Shown here one piece after another: positions 35,601-44,200 of a stretch of DNA of 64,000 bases. The DNA lies in contig SMMW01000171.1 in assembly GCA_004794655.1 (NCBI GenBank), positions 373,001-437,000 on the forward strand. The letters run 5' to 3'. Each line of letters begins with the position of its first letter. The first letter of the stretch is position 1. This stretch comes from Marisa cornuarietis. Taxonomy: Eukaryota; Mollusca; Gastropoda; Architaenioglossa; Ampullariidae. The position numbers were made by a program, and so were the translations under genes. The notes beneath the pieces were generated by a model. That model saw only the letters and a program-made list of their open reading frames with translations. It made no database searches and was not told the origin of the DNA.

Positions 35601-36334
35601 CACCACCGCTGACAGCTCGCTTGGAAGGTCATAGCTCCATTTTTTCTGCCGAGTTAAAAGCCCTTCTACTTGCAATACAGTATATACATTCATCTAAAGA
35701 GAAAAACTTCTTAGTTATTTCAGACTCTTTGTCATCCCTACTTGCACTTCACTCTCAACGTTTAGATCACCCACTACTGGTTCAACTCTTTGAACTTTTA
35801 TCATTACTACAGAATAACAATTTTGACATTATCTTTATTTGGGTTCCTGACCATGCAAATATTCCAGGAAACACTAAAGCTGACGAAGCAGCAAAAAGGC
35901 CCTTCAGCAACCACTTGTGGTCCATACAACATTTGCCTCAGATTGGTACGCTTCTGTTAAAATGTATATCTCAACTTTGGCAGCTTCATTGGGACTCCAT
36001 GAAGCACAACAAACTTCATGCTATTTTTCCAAAACTAGCAGACTGTATAACACAAGAATTTCTAAACCGACGAGAAAAAGTGGTTATAAATAGACTACAA
36101 GCTGGACACTCATTTATCACTCACCGATTTTTGCTTGCAGGAGAAAACCCCCCACTTTGTCCTTGGTGTAAAGACCCCCTAACCACAGAACATTTGCTCA
36201 TCTCCTGTTCAAAACTCGCTACAATTCGTCAAAACTATTTTACAGCACAGACTCTCGCTGACCTTTTTACCAAACACTCTTCTAAATCAATCCTGGCATA
36301 TGTAAAGTCCATTCAGATGTTTCACCTGATATGA
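32618..36334 (+). CDS. LINE ORF2 polyprotein (EN-RT-RNase H)
   Basis: An uninterrupted 1238-codon frame that should nick target DNA and copy element RNA at the nick. Residues 1-225 form the APE-type endonuclease: LLQWNCRGIRANFEEL, LQETF, LLLGDFNGHHPLWG and GSDHYPIIL. RT spans about 440-760: PIPKPGKDPSDPNSYRPI, DLERAYDTVW, PQGSILSP and the catalytic YVDD box near residue 673. RNase H lies at about 968-1085: YTDGSKN, SAELKALL, ISDSLSSLLAL and GNTKADEAAK, so the D, E, D, D metal ligands are present. A C-terminal Cys/His motif, LCPWCKDPLTTEHLLISC, follows. Start ATG 32618 directly follows the ORF1 stop. One oddity is WVPDHANIPGN where WVPSH is usual. Confidence 0.95.
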   Translation: MTNLLQWNCRGIRANFEELKVVLHQTDTKVIALQETFLQDTDTFTCKGFQILRKASANDSHAGGVALLIHSDILFSPIPLSTPLQAVAARISLKKTITVCSVYLPPSISVSRQHLEDLLQQLPSPVLLLGDFNGHHPLWGGDVSDSRGELLSGFFFNDFDLCVMNDGSPTFYRTHNASTTAIDLSVCDPTLTVDFNLHVWDDLCGSDHYPIILSSNSTNTVKQEDHWNLARANWNLFKTLCESMLSPLERFISPVDSTTSTGHPMESFSLALLEIMNKSIPRYSHHRRLPKVPWFNEDCRKAIQNRKKAQRTVFRSPTPENVLNFKRLRAQGRHICKQQRRLSWQHFVSSLTNRTPCRRVWSAIKKLKGKNSNRAVRHLRAEQNLLTDNREIANQLGSTFEMTTSSLQYSTAFQKVKAGKELTKCNFQSDNLESYNTDFSMSELKQALSKCSHSAPGPDSISYQIITKLPESSLRTLLQIFNHIWNTGNLPSAWHEAIIVPIPKPGKDPSDPNSYRPIALTNCFCKLLERMVNSRLIWVLESQNLLSSIQCGFRKNCSTTDQMVRFETFIRDAFIKKEHVIGVFFDLERAYDTVWRQGILLDLFSLGFRGRLPIFIKNFLTCRMFRVRIQNTFSDTREQQVVVPQGSILSPILFCIKIDGILKSIPKNMAASLYVDDFALCIRGKFLPGLERQLQLCVNHISKWVLENGFKFSPSKSVCNHFTKLRGPFPEPSIHVNGTALKVVEEVHFLGVIFDRKLSFQNHIRHLQASCLKTLDILRVISNTNWGVDQITLLRLYRSLVRSKLDYGCIVYGSARTSYLKRLDTVHHHGLRICLGVFRTTPIHSLYAKAGEPPLELRRLKLMLSYVSKLRALPQNPAFHSVFSVQFLEKYRAREHEQKPLPIRAHPHLQRLGMDPQKSAPIALTRTPPWLLPTPEIRFDLSNQKKGETPDIVYQQLFREIITDYPDFCHIYTDGSKNTEKKSVAAAAVPMDISTPPLTARLEGHSSIFSAELKALLLAIQYIHSSKEKNFLVISDSLSSLLALHSQRLDHPLLVQLFELLSLLQNNNFDIIFIWVPDHANIPGNTKADEAAKRPFSNHLWSIQHLPQIGTLLLKCISQLWQLHWDSMKHNKLHAIFPKLADCITQEFLNRREKVVINRLQAGHSFITHRFLLAGENPPLCPWCKDPLTTEHLLISCSKLATIRQNYFTAQTLADLFTKHSSKSILAYVKSIQMFHLI

Positions 36335-36517
36335 TAGAACTTATGTGTTAAAAAACTGTTATTTTATAAAACTAAGAAAAGAGAAATCTCTAGACTTGTC
36401 AAATTTCTTTATATCAATCCTTGAATAGTCATGCACATTGTTTTTGCCATGAGATAGCCTTAGTTGCTGACTTGGCATAAAACAACAATTAACTAACTAA
36501 CTAACGCTGCCTATGTC

Positions 36518-36960
36518 AGCCCCTGGGTACATCCTTGTCTTGGCCCTGTTGATGCTGGATTTGAAGCGTCTCGGCAGTAAGATATAGTGGATTAAGTTAT
36601 GGACCAATCCATCTGGTGAGTGCCAGGTGGCCGTCCTTGATTTCTTGTGGGGATATAAGGTGTTGGCTAAGGTGAGTCTCTGACTCTGTGCGAACTCTAG
36701 GAGTCTGATGCCCCTGTCGTTGGTTTCACCAAGACCAAATTTCCCCACCGTTCCTGCACATTGCTGGTAGGCGTCTGGGCCAACCTTGGCCTTCCAGTCT
36801 CCGAGCACAACCAGGATGACCTTTTTTGGAACTGCCTTCACAACCTTGTCTAGCTGTTGGATGAACCAAAGAGAATACAGAGAGCAACCACTGTTATACG
36901 AGAGTTTGAAGTCAGGCGGCGGTCTGACCCCCTGTAGGACAACAAACATCACTAGCCTTG
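36518..36960 (-). pseudogene. RTE-like endonuclease relic split by the LINE
   Basis: On the minus strand this encodes the middle and end of an APE-type endonuclease: QLDKVVKAVPKKVILVVLGD, GKFGLGETNDRGIRLLEFAQ, RLTLANTLYPHKKSRTATWH and MYPGADIGS. The next residues, SDHE, are found across the LINE insertion at 30660-30677, which restores the diagnostic GADIGSDH motif. Upstream of about 36960 on this strand the similarity fades. Amino-acid changes at the active site region (LGDWKAKVG where LGDWNAK is usual) suggest decay. Confidence 0.8.
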
Positions 36961-37063
36961 GGTGTGCCGCCAGTTTGTTGTGACTGTCGTGTACTGGCAA
37001 CACACACACACAGTCATACGCACATGCTTTCACACTTTTCAAAAATTTGAAAACATAATTCAA

Positions 37064-37300
37064 AGGTGCAGCTTCTCTAATTTACAAGATGAACAAGAAA
37101 ACAAATAAAATGTTTTTAGTCTACATTCGCACAGGTTTTGCAAGTAACTCTTGACTGGACAGATTTTTTTTCACACAAAGACAATATGGTTGTTACATAT
37201 CTAAAACCTCTTGACACCCAGTGCCTTTGCAAAAATATAAAATATATACAGGTATATTTACAGATGTTGCAGTTTTAACTTTTTTTTCCCTTGTGGAGGC
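37064..37300. other. No gene recognised
   Basis: A/T-rich spacer between the endonuclease relic and a small tandem array. No exon is visible. Confidence 0.4.
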
Positions 37301-37304
37301 TTCA

Positions 37305-37472
37305 GAGAAATGTCTATTTTTTTTTTCAGTGCGAAATGCAGCTGTATATTTAAAACACTGCAAAGAAATGTCTAATGTTTTCTCTCAGTGCAAAGTACAG
37401 CCGTATATTTAAAACACTGCAGAGAAATGTCCATTGTTTTCTCTCAGTGCAGCCGTATATTAAAAACAATTG
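37305..37472. repeat. 65-bp tandem array, three copies
   Basis: The units share gagaaatgtc, tttctctcagtgc and cgtatatttaaaacactgca. The third unit is shortened. The array is close to the 3' side of the decayed transposase on the minus strand. Confidence 0.85.
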
Positions 37473-37489
37473 AGTAAGAAGACTGCCTG

Positions 37490-38720
37490 GTTAGCATTTG
37501 CTGGAGGGACACATGAGCGAACTCGATGTCTGTTCAAAACATTCCAGAAATCGAGCTCTCACTCGGTCCATGTGGAGTAACTGGTCAGATTTTCTGAATA
37601 TAATTTCAAGTTCCTCCACCAACGTCACCAGCTGAGATGTTGGGACAACTAGCGACTACCCCATAGTTAGCATGAGCTACCTGCTTAATTGACAACAGGG
37701 TCTCTTTACAGCTCCTGCTTGTTTTCCAGTAATAATTTCTTTACATTTGCACACAAATTCCTTTGTACCTTTGTGGCGATGTAACCAGCGATGTAAGTTA
37801 AAATATTGTTCTCAGGAATGAATAGTTCCTCGGCACAGTTGGTCAAAGCATAAACTGGGAGATTTCACATCTTTTGTTTAGCTCATATCTTACATCAGAA
37901 ATCACTGGAGTGCACTGAGTACTGATGTTGCTCAGCCTCAAGAGAAAGTCATCTCCATCTTCGATACAGTTGCTTCTTTCACTGCATGATGAGACCAACC
38001 ACCATCACCTGGCACAGAAAGAACTGATATTACCGGGGACTTGGATTATCTCCATGTCCTTATCCTCGTGTTAGAGAAAAAGGTGTTTTTTTTTTACCTA
38101 GTGTTGGTTTAGTCTGCTATGGTGGAAGGATTTAATTTAACCTCTTTCATTTTGCGCAGATCATCCCAGAGTTGAAGCAGGCTTTGTATAGCAATTTCAA
38201 TTTTCCATCCAATTATACTGGATGAATTGCTTTTAAGTGTCGACACCCATGACTTTTCCGAGATGGCATCACACATCGTTTGGCTGCTAAACTTGCTGAG
38301 TCTGATGAACGCATTAAACAGTTGATCAGTGGGTTCAACAAAGAAAACAGTCTTAGAGGCCTCTTGTGATACCACTCCTCAAGTTACCATCGTTGACATG
38401 TCAGCTGACACGCTGTGCGACAGAACCTGAGGCAAACTTTACCCCAAGGGCTGAAAAACCTGGTAACAAGGTGTTTCTCTGAGGCGTGGAGCCATTCGGA
38501 TACAGTTCTTGCTGTCCATCCTGAAAAAATCTTCTATGTATTTCGGTGCATTCGGTACATCAGAGATGGTTGGAACGCCACACCAGGTACTTCTGCACCC
38601 ACTTCTTACATGTAATGAAATGAACACAAGACTAGTGAAGCTACTAAGCAGCAGCACATGTGGCAAAACCAAAGATAAATACGACTTGTTAAATCTTGTG
38701 AAATACTGTTCTTATTAAGA
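37490..38720 (-). pseudogene. Decayed DNA transposase, P-element/THAP9-like suspected
   Basis: Several minus-strand frames in order look like one broken protein. 38630-38440 reads KYIEDFFRMDSKNCIRMAPR, followed after a frameshift by ALGVKFASGSVAQRV. 38375-38109 reads FFVEPTDQLFNAFIRLSKFS. About 37860-37690 reads ILTYIAGYIATKVQRNLC, and about 37640-37500 has a helical stretch with RARFLECFEQTSS. LAPRLT..H...VKFA.QV and YIAGY..RK are motifs I associate with P-element/THAP9-type transposases. At least three stops and two frameshifts make it dead. The superfamily call is tentative; hAT-like origin is the main alternative. Confidence 0.45.
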
Positions 38721-39284
38721 CTTCTCATACTGTACCCACGATTGTGTTCGCTCGTTCGTTTGATGCTCATGGCAGAACACCATTAAATCTTCACTCATCC
38801 ACTTGCAGAAACTGAGAGGTCCTGAAGTTGCAATGATTTTTCAACTTGTCCAAGTTAGAAGCAAGTTGTGTGCCCTGAACACTGTGGACTGCTCTCAGGG
38901 ACTAGTCAGTGCCTCCCTGCTGGTTGTCTTGTTATATTAACCCCTCCGCGACACAAGGGCTGGATGTATGGGCAGAATGAGCGTGAGAATGGATAGGGAA
39001 GTTAGAAATGAAAGTCTTCACAGCGACGCCAAGTATTGGTAGACAATCTTCTTATCAAGAGTCTGCCCCTGGTCTACTCTCCAATGTTTGTACCGTAACA
39101 GAGCCAGGTCAGCTCCATTGTCAGGTCAACTCACCAAAGATCGTCTTTTGACTGTAGATCGACTGTTTCATTGACATCTTGATCTATGAAAGTCATCCGG
39201 CAGAAGAACGAGCTGGTGTTCATTCCTATTAACTTGACAGAGAGAGCCACAGGAACTTTGTCTGTCTTGTGCTTTTATGTGTGT
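38721..39284. other. No gene recognised
   Basis: Unique-looking DNA with no exon. Its first 50 bases (tactgtacccacgattgtg at about 38730) recur at 42185-42212. Confidence 0.4.
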
Positions 39285-39352
39285 AATGCGCGGAGAGCCT
39301 GGCTTTGGCTGGGATATCGAGCTATAAAAGCTCACACCATTATTATTATTAT
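39285..39352 (+). mobile_element. Small retroelement 3' tail
   Basis: The pattern gtgtaatgcgcggagagcct followed by gagctataaaagctcac and (ATT)n resembles the 3' tails of short non-LTR elements in this window. The body 5' of it is not recognisable. Confidence 0.4.
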
Positions 39353-39392
39353 GTTCCCGTGGCTTCACCTTAACTGTTCGGTGCTCTGGCCA

Positions 39393-39528
39393 GTTGGCGA
39401 TCTGTCAGCTTTCCCCGGTCATCCTGTCTACATATCAGTGGGCGATCTGTCAGCTTTCCCCGATCATCCTGTCTACATATCAGTGGGCGACCTGTCAGCT
39501 TTCCCCGATCATCCTGTCTACATGCCAA
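39393..39528. repeat. 45-bp tandem array, three copies
   Basis: Three head-to-tail units of cgatctgtcagctttccccg followed by tcatcctgtctacatatcagt. Because 45 is a multiple of three, the array is open in several frames, but there is no start, homology or splice context to suggest coding. Confidence 0.9.
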
Positions 39529-39796
39529 AGCGGACGGTCTCTAACACCAGCGCACCTAAGCATGTTTTTTTGTGTTTTTGAGGGGGAGAAGGATCATGTG
39601 ATGTGTCAGCAGTCATGCACGTGATGTTCTAGGTATAATGGAAGGCAAGGCGATCGAGATGACAATTAAAGTAGTCACGTGACATGTTGCATATGGCTGT
39701 TTTCCTTGTGTTTTTATTTTGCTGGGGCAACACGATGACATATATTGTTTGTGTTTTGTCCAGGGAAGGAAACTACATCACTGCCGGAAGAGGGAC

Positions 39797-40170
39797 ACAT
39801 CAGTCAGTCAGTCAGTCGTCCCTTGCCTGGCACCTGGCGTTGGGGGGAGCACATGGATAGACGCGGCAGCTGACAGGGGCCGCCACTCTTGTCTATTTTG
39901 GGCAATACTCAGCAGGTCCTGTACAGGACGACCAGTCCAGTCTTTGACGTTCGTAAGCCAGTTCTTTCTCTGACCACCGCGGCGTCGGCCACCCTCCAAG
40001 GTGCCTTGAAGGATAGTCTTCGACAAGGTGTCGTGCCGGGTTACATGGCCAAAGAAGACCAGCTTACGTCGCTTGACTGTTGATAGTAGAGGTTCCTGGT
40101 GTCCTACCAGTGTGGCAATCTTGTTTCTTAGGGGACACATGCTGAACACGCGTGGACCTAGTACCATGGA
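39797..40170 (-). pseudogene. RTE-like LINE 3' end, second copy
   Basis: On the minus strand a 119-codon frame begins MVLGPRVFSMCPLRNKIATL and continues KRRKLVFFGHVTRHDTLSKT, then RRRGGQRKNW and VKDWTGRPVQDLL, ending before an (ACTG)n tail at 39797-39815. It is about 90 percent or more similar by eye to 9417-9760. The 5' part is truncated at about 40140. Confidence 0.85.
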
Positions 40171-40359
40171 CCTTCATCTACAAGGTCCGTGCTAGTACTG
40201 ATCGAGCTTCATATACTTCTGTAGGTGCATGAGGGAGTGGAGGTCGTTTTGCGTCGATGAAAGGTGGCGAACCAATGACATCTCCCTTCACCTCTGTCAA
40301 CAAAAGTTCTTTTAAAAGAGACATACTTAACCCACAGTTAACGCTAAAGTCCATTGTTA

Positions 40360-40560
40360 TATATATTATAATATTGTAGAAAGAACGCTTGTTTAGGATA
40401 CTGTGTACTACTGCACAGTGCTTTGTTTATATAAATATACATTTAGTAACGGGAGCGCTTGTTTAGAACACTATGCACTGTGTACCGCTGAAAGTTCTTT
40501 ATATCTATATTTATATATTGTAGTGGGAGCGCTTGTTTAGGACAGCGTGTATCGCCAGCA
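40360..40560. repeat. 75-bp-class tandem array
   Basis: Three units with gagcgcttgtttagga.a followed by c.gtgtac and A/T-rich spacers (tttatataaatatac). The third unit runs directly into the RT relic. Confidence 0.75.
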
Positions 40561-40850
40561 ATGCCTTGTTTCCCTTCTTGAATCTTGTTGTGTTGCGGTG
40601 AAGGCATGGATGACCAGAAATCGTCTTAAACTCGACGACAAGACAGAAGCGTTACTGTGCGGCCCCAGGGCCAGACGGCACTCCTCCAACCAAGCAACAC
40701 TTGTGTCTTTATTTTTTACTTTCCGGGTGTTTATCTATTTATTTACTTTTTTTCCTTATTTTTTATTTATTTTGTTTTTGCTGCGCAATGAGCATTCTTC
40801 CGAATGGATACCTGCGCATTACAAATGGACATCATCATCATCATCAACCC
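40545..40850 (+). pseudogene. CR1/L2-type RT relic with (ATC)n tail
   Basis: The first 150 bases encode CVAVKAWMTRNRLKLDDKTEA and LLCGPRARRHSS, which match the CR1/L2 segment W(M)..N.LKLN..KTE.LL(C)G. After about 40690 coding similarity stops; a T-rich stretch follows, then gcgcattacaaatggac and (ATC)n, a retroelement tail. It is either internally deleted or two fragments joined. Confidence 0.6.
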
Positions 40851-41259
40851 TGCCACAATCTCCCACGCTTTGGTCAGCCACGGTGTCGCTGTGAGCGAGT
40901 GACCCTAGAACAAGTGAAGTAGAACCCAAGTTTTTGTATAAGCGACTGGCAAAAAGCAGTCCCCAGAACCCCTACAGAGCGAAATCGTCTTTAGCTCTCA
41001 GCAACTTTCCCTTTCAAGTACAGCAAGCGCCGTCTAAAGTGATGAGAGTCCGTCGCCTGACGGCCGTCAGTCTTGCCTTCTTGTAAGGGGAGACTACGCT
41101 CAAGCGACATGCGCAGTGGAGGAGAGTTGTGTTTTCTTGGTCACGCAGTGGCTCGATAGGATCACCAAGGTGCAACGATCACGTAGGTCAGGGTTAGGAT
41201 GATGCTGCAGATTACAAAACTTGTGACAAGTGCCCTACCATGTCATTTGACTGCTGATC
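40851..41259 (+). promoter_or_regulatory. Putative MOCS1 promoter and 5' UTR
   Basis: This 400-bp stretch is locally G/C- and CpG-richer than its surroundings (cgtcgcctgacggccgtcag near 41050), with catgcgcag near 41110 resembling an NRF-1 half site. It ends at the first in-frame ATG (41260), which has a TGA stop four codons upstream. Promoter function is inference from position. Confidence 0.35.
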
Positions 41260-44200
41260 ATGAGGTGTTTGCCATCTTCTTTGACGACGCACTCACAGTT
41301 TTTGCTGTCAGCCTTTGAAAATGTGCAACAGTCATTTCTTCGAAAAAATCCTGCAACATTCTATAAAGTCACGAGAAGTGGAACTGTTCCCGGTGACCTA
41401 ACCTCACGCATTCATCGTGCAGGGATCCACAGTTCCACGATTTTGCCTGGCACTTCTCTTACAAGTGATTTTAATGTTGTGCGTGAAACGGTTAGTGGTC
41501 GCTAAATAAGTGATTCACACATTTTCGCTCGACAATGCTTATCGTCTGCCTTACTCTGAACTAACTCAAATGCTTTTATGGAGTCATCTATATGCACACT
41601 ACTGTGTACTACTTGTAGTATTTGTACAGACAAACATAATTTGCTGTGCCGACTGGTGCAGTTACTTATGCACAGTTAAGGATACTCAAAATAGAACTTC
41701 ATTATTTCACCAAGAAAAATTTCTTTTTAATGTTTAGAATGCCCTTATTGAGTGTAATGAGTCAGCAGTTTAATCATTGAGGGAATTGGTGGAGTATGTG
41801 GACACTAGTATAGACCTTAATTTATGTTGTATCACTGTACTCCACTCGTTCAAAAGACTGTCAGAGAAGAAGAGAAGGTTAGACGGGACTGAGCTGAAGT
41901 GACTGCATCTACACTGATGGCATTCAGCTTCTTCTCCCCATAAGTAGTTTCAATACATGAACACAAAAAGTCCTTTGTTTTGAAACTGTTATTCTTATTA
42001 TTCTGTATGTTTCTATTTTTGTTGGTCAAGTGCTTTGAGCTAGCCTTTGATGGTAAGGTAAATTAACATAAACATTATTTTATATTCCACTAATTTCAGC
42101 TTTTTAAAAAATCCCCCCACTTCTCCTGTTTGCTGTTCGTATTATGAAAGCATAAAAACTGCAGTGTCTTATTAAGACACCTCATACTGTACCCACGATT
42201 GTGTTCACTAGTTATTCTTTGATTCAGATAGGTGTGTCCTCAGTAAAAGGCATTTTTTTCTTGTCGGAAACTGATAAGAAACCAGTTGCTGAAGTAGAGC
42301 ATGCACTTTTTAGCAAAGATATCTCTGGGACTGTCATAGAAGAGCACACAGAGATCATAAAGATAAGACTGAACATTTTCTCCTGCATTCTCTTTTCTAT
42401 TAGACTAACACAAATATTTCAGTTTTAAGCTTTGAGTAGATTTACCAGCTTTTAAAAATATTTAAAAATTGTGTTCTGGAGTCCATATACATAATAGTTT
42501 ATGGTTATATTCCCATATGCACTGGTTATATACAAAGTAGGCAAAAGCCTTACAAAAAACAAGAATATAATGAATGTCATTTAACTGACCAGTACTCGCA
42601 AGCAAAAGATAGCCAAGATTTTGTGTCTGCTTATCATGACTTTTTTTTTTTACTGGTTTCCTTTATTTAGTTTGTAATACGAGCTAGGCTGTTACAGTAA
42701 TATTAATATGCTGTTGAGTACATGGTGAAAGTTACTCTGGTTCTTTATTGACAGCTATCTCATGTTTCACATGTCTGCCTACTTTCATGTTGTCATAATT
42801 AGCCACCCAGATTAAATCTTCAGAGCCTGTGTCAGCAAAAACAAAATTGCTCAGAATCTTTGCTGGGAAAAATGAAATGATGATGATGGTCATAAATCTG
42901 ACCAAAGGCCTCATAATTTATACACAGGACCCCCTGGGGAGACAGTCTGTACAGAAACCTGTGAAGTTCAGTCAGAGTTTTTCAGACTTTCTGACAGACA
43001 CATTTGGCCGACATCACACGTATCTTCGCATTTCACTAACTGAGCGATGCAATCTAAGATGTGAGTGATGTATATTCTGCATTAATCTAAATCAACATTT
43101 TTCAGGTTTATTTGAATCCAGTTGGTAACTTTTGAGTTAATGTGTAGCAGATGCAAATGTGTGTTTTGGCCCCATGTGTTACTGAATCTAGTAGATTGAT
43201 TTTAGTATATTAGTATAAGTCCTCACTTGGAGCGTTTGCCATACATCTGCATACCTTCATCAGTAATAATAGGATTGTTTTAAATGCTAGTCATGCCTTC
43301 TTTTAATTCTTTTTTTTTAGGCTTAGGCAATTACATTTCAATTTAATTCTAGGTTTTTATGGGAAACAGGTTATTGTAGGAGACTGTTACTAGAACTAAG
43401 AATGGGTACCTGACTACTTGACTTATTTTATGCTGGTATTTGGTTACTGACTTTCATCAACATGTTTATTTAGGTCGCTACTGTATGCCAGCGGAGGGAG
43501 TGGTGCTGTCACCTAAAGAACATCTGCTCACCACACCAGAGGTCTTGACCCTTTGTCGACTCTTTATCCAAGAGGGAATTACAAAAATTCGACTGACTGG
43601 AGGAGAACCTTTGTTGCGAAAGGATCTTGTAGAAATTATTGGTATGTCACTACCACAGTTCATAATGTTCTTGCATATTGCAGACACAAATTTACTCCAC
43701 CACCTATGTTCTTTGATCTGTTATGATGCTGTAAGCTGCTGACATGGAACAACTAAGAGAGCAAGGCTTAAAACGTTTTTTCTTTCTTTTTTTTCTCGCT
43801 TACAAGACTGTGTTCCTCCACAAGCACGGTGATGTCAGTCTGATGATAAATTGCATGGAAAGGAAAATGAATTATGATATTGTGGTGACATTTTGTTTTT
43901 TTTCTGATTAGATTAGCAAAAGACTGACGTAGAATGTGACAGGACTAAATTTGATGGAGATTTTGAGAGTGACATTTTAAAGTGCCTAAATTAACTAAAC
44001 CATTAACTGAGCAAAAATGTGACATTATTTTCCATAGCTGTGACACTGTGGAGAATATACTGAATGATGACAGTCTAGGTGGTGCTCGCTTTACCTGTCA
44101 GGGTTGTTTCTCAAGTATATCAGTTCCGCTGACCGCTCCTTTCTTTCTTAATAGGAGGGTTGAATGACTTACGATCAATGGGACTGCGTAACATTGGAAT

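Larger units (their letters stand above)
30678..36504 (+). mobile_element. Nearly complete I-type LINE
   Basis: A 5.8-kb non-LTR retrotransposon: about 630 bp of 5' UTR, ORF1 (31307-32610), a 7-bp gap, ORF2 (32618-36334), and a short 3' UTR ending in (TAAC)n. A 13-bp target duplication, cgctgcctatgtc, flanks it at 30665-30677 and 36505-36517. ORF1 with CCHC knuckles and ORF2 with EN, RT and a C-terminal RNase H place it in the I group (I/Nimb-like), inferred from domain order. ORF2 is intact, so the insertion is young, but ORF1 has a frameshift near its start. A second copy of its 5' region begins near 63520. Confidence 0.92.

Noticed and set aside
37564..37600. Independent gene in the frames around 37500-38720
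   Set aside because: The frames line up as one broken transposase with stops and frameshifts, so they are annotated as one pseudogene.
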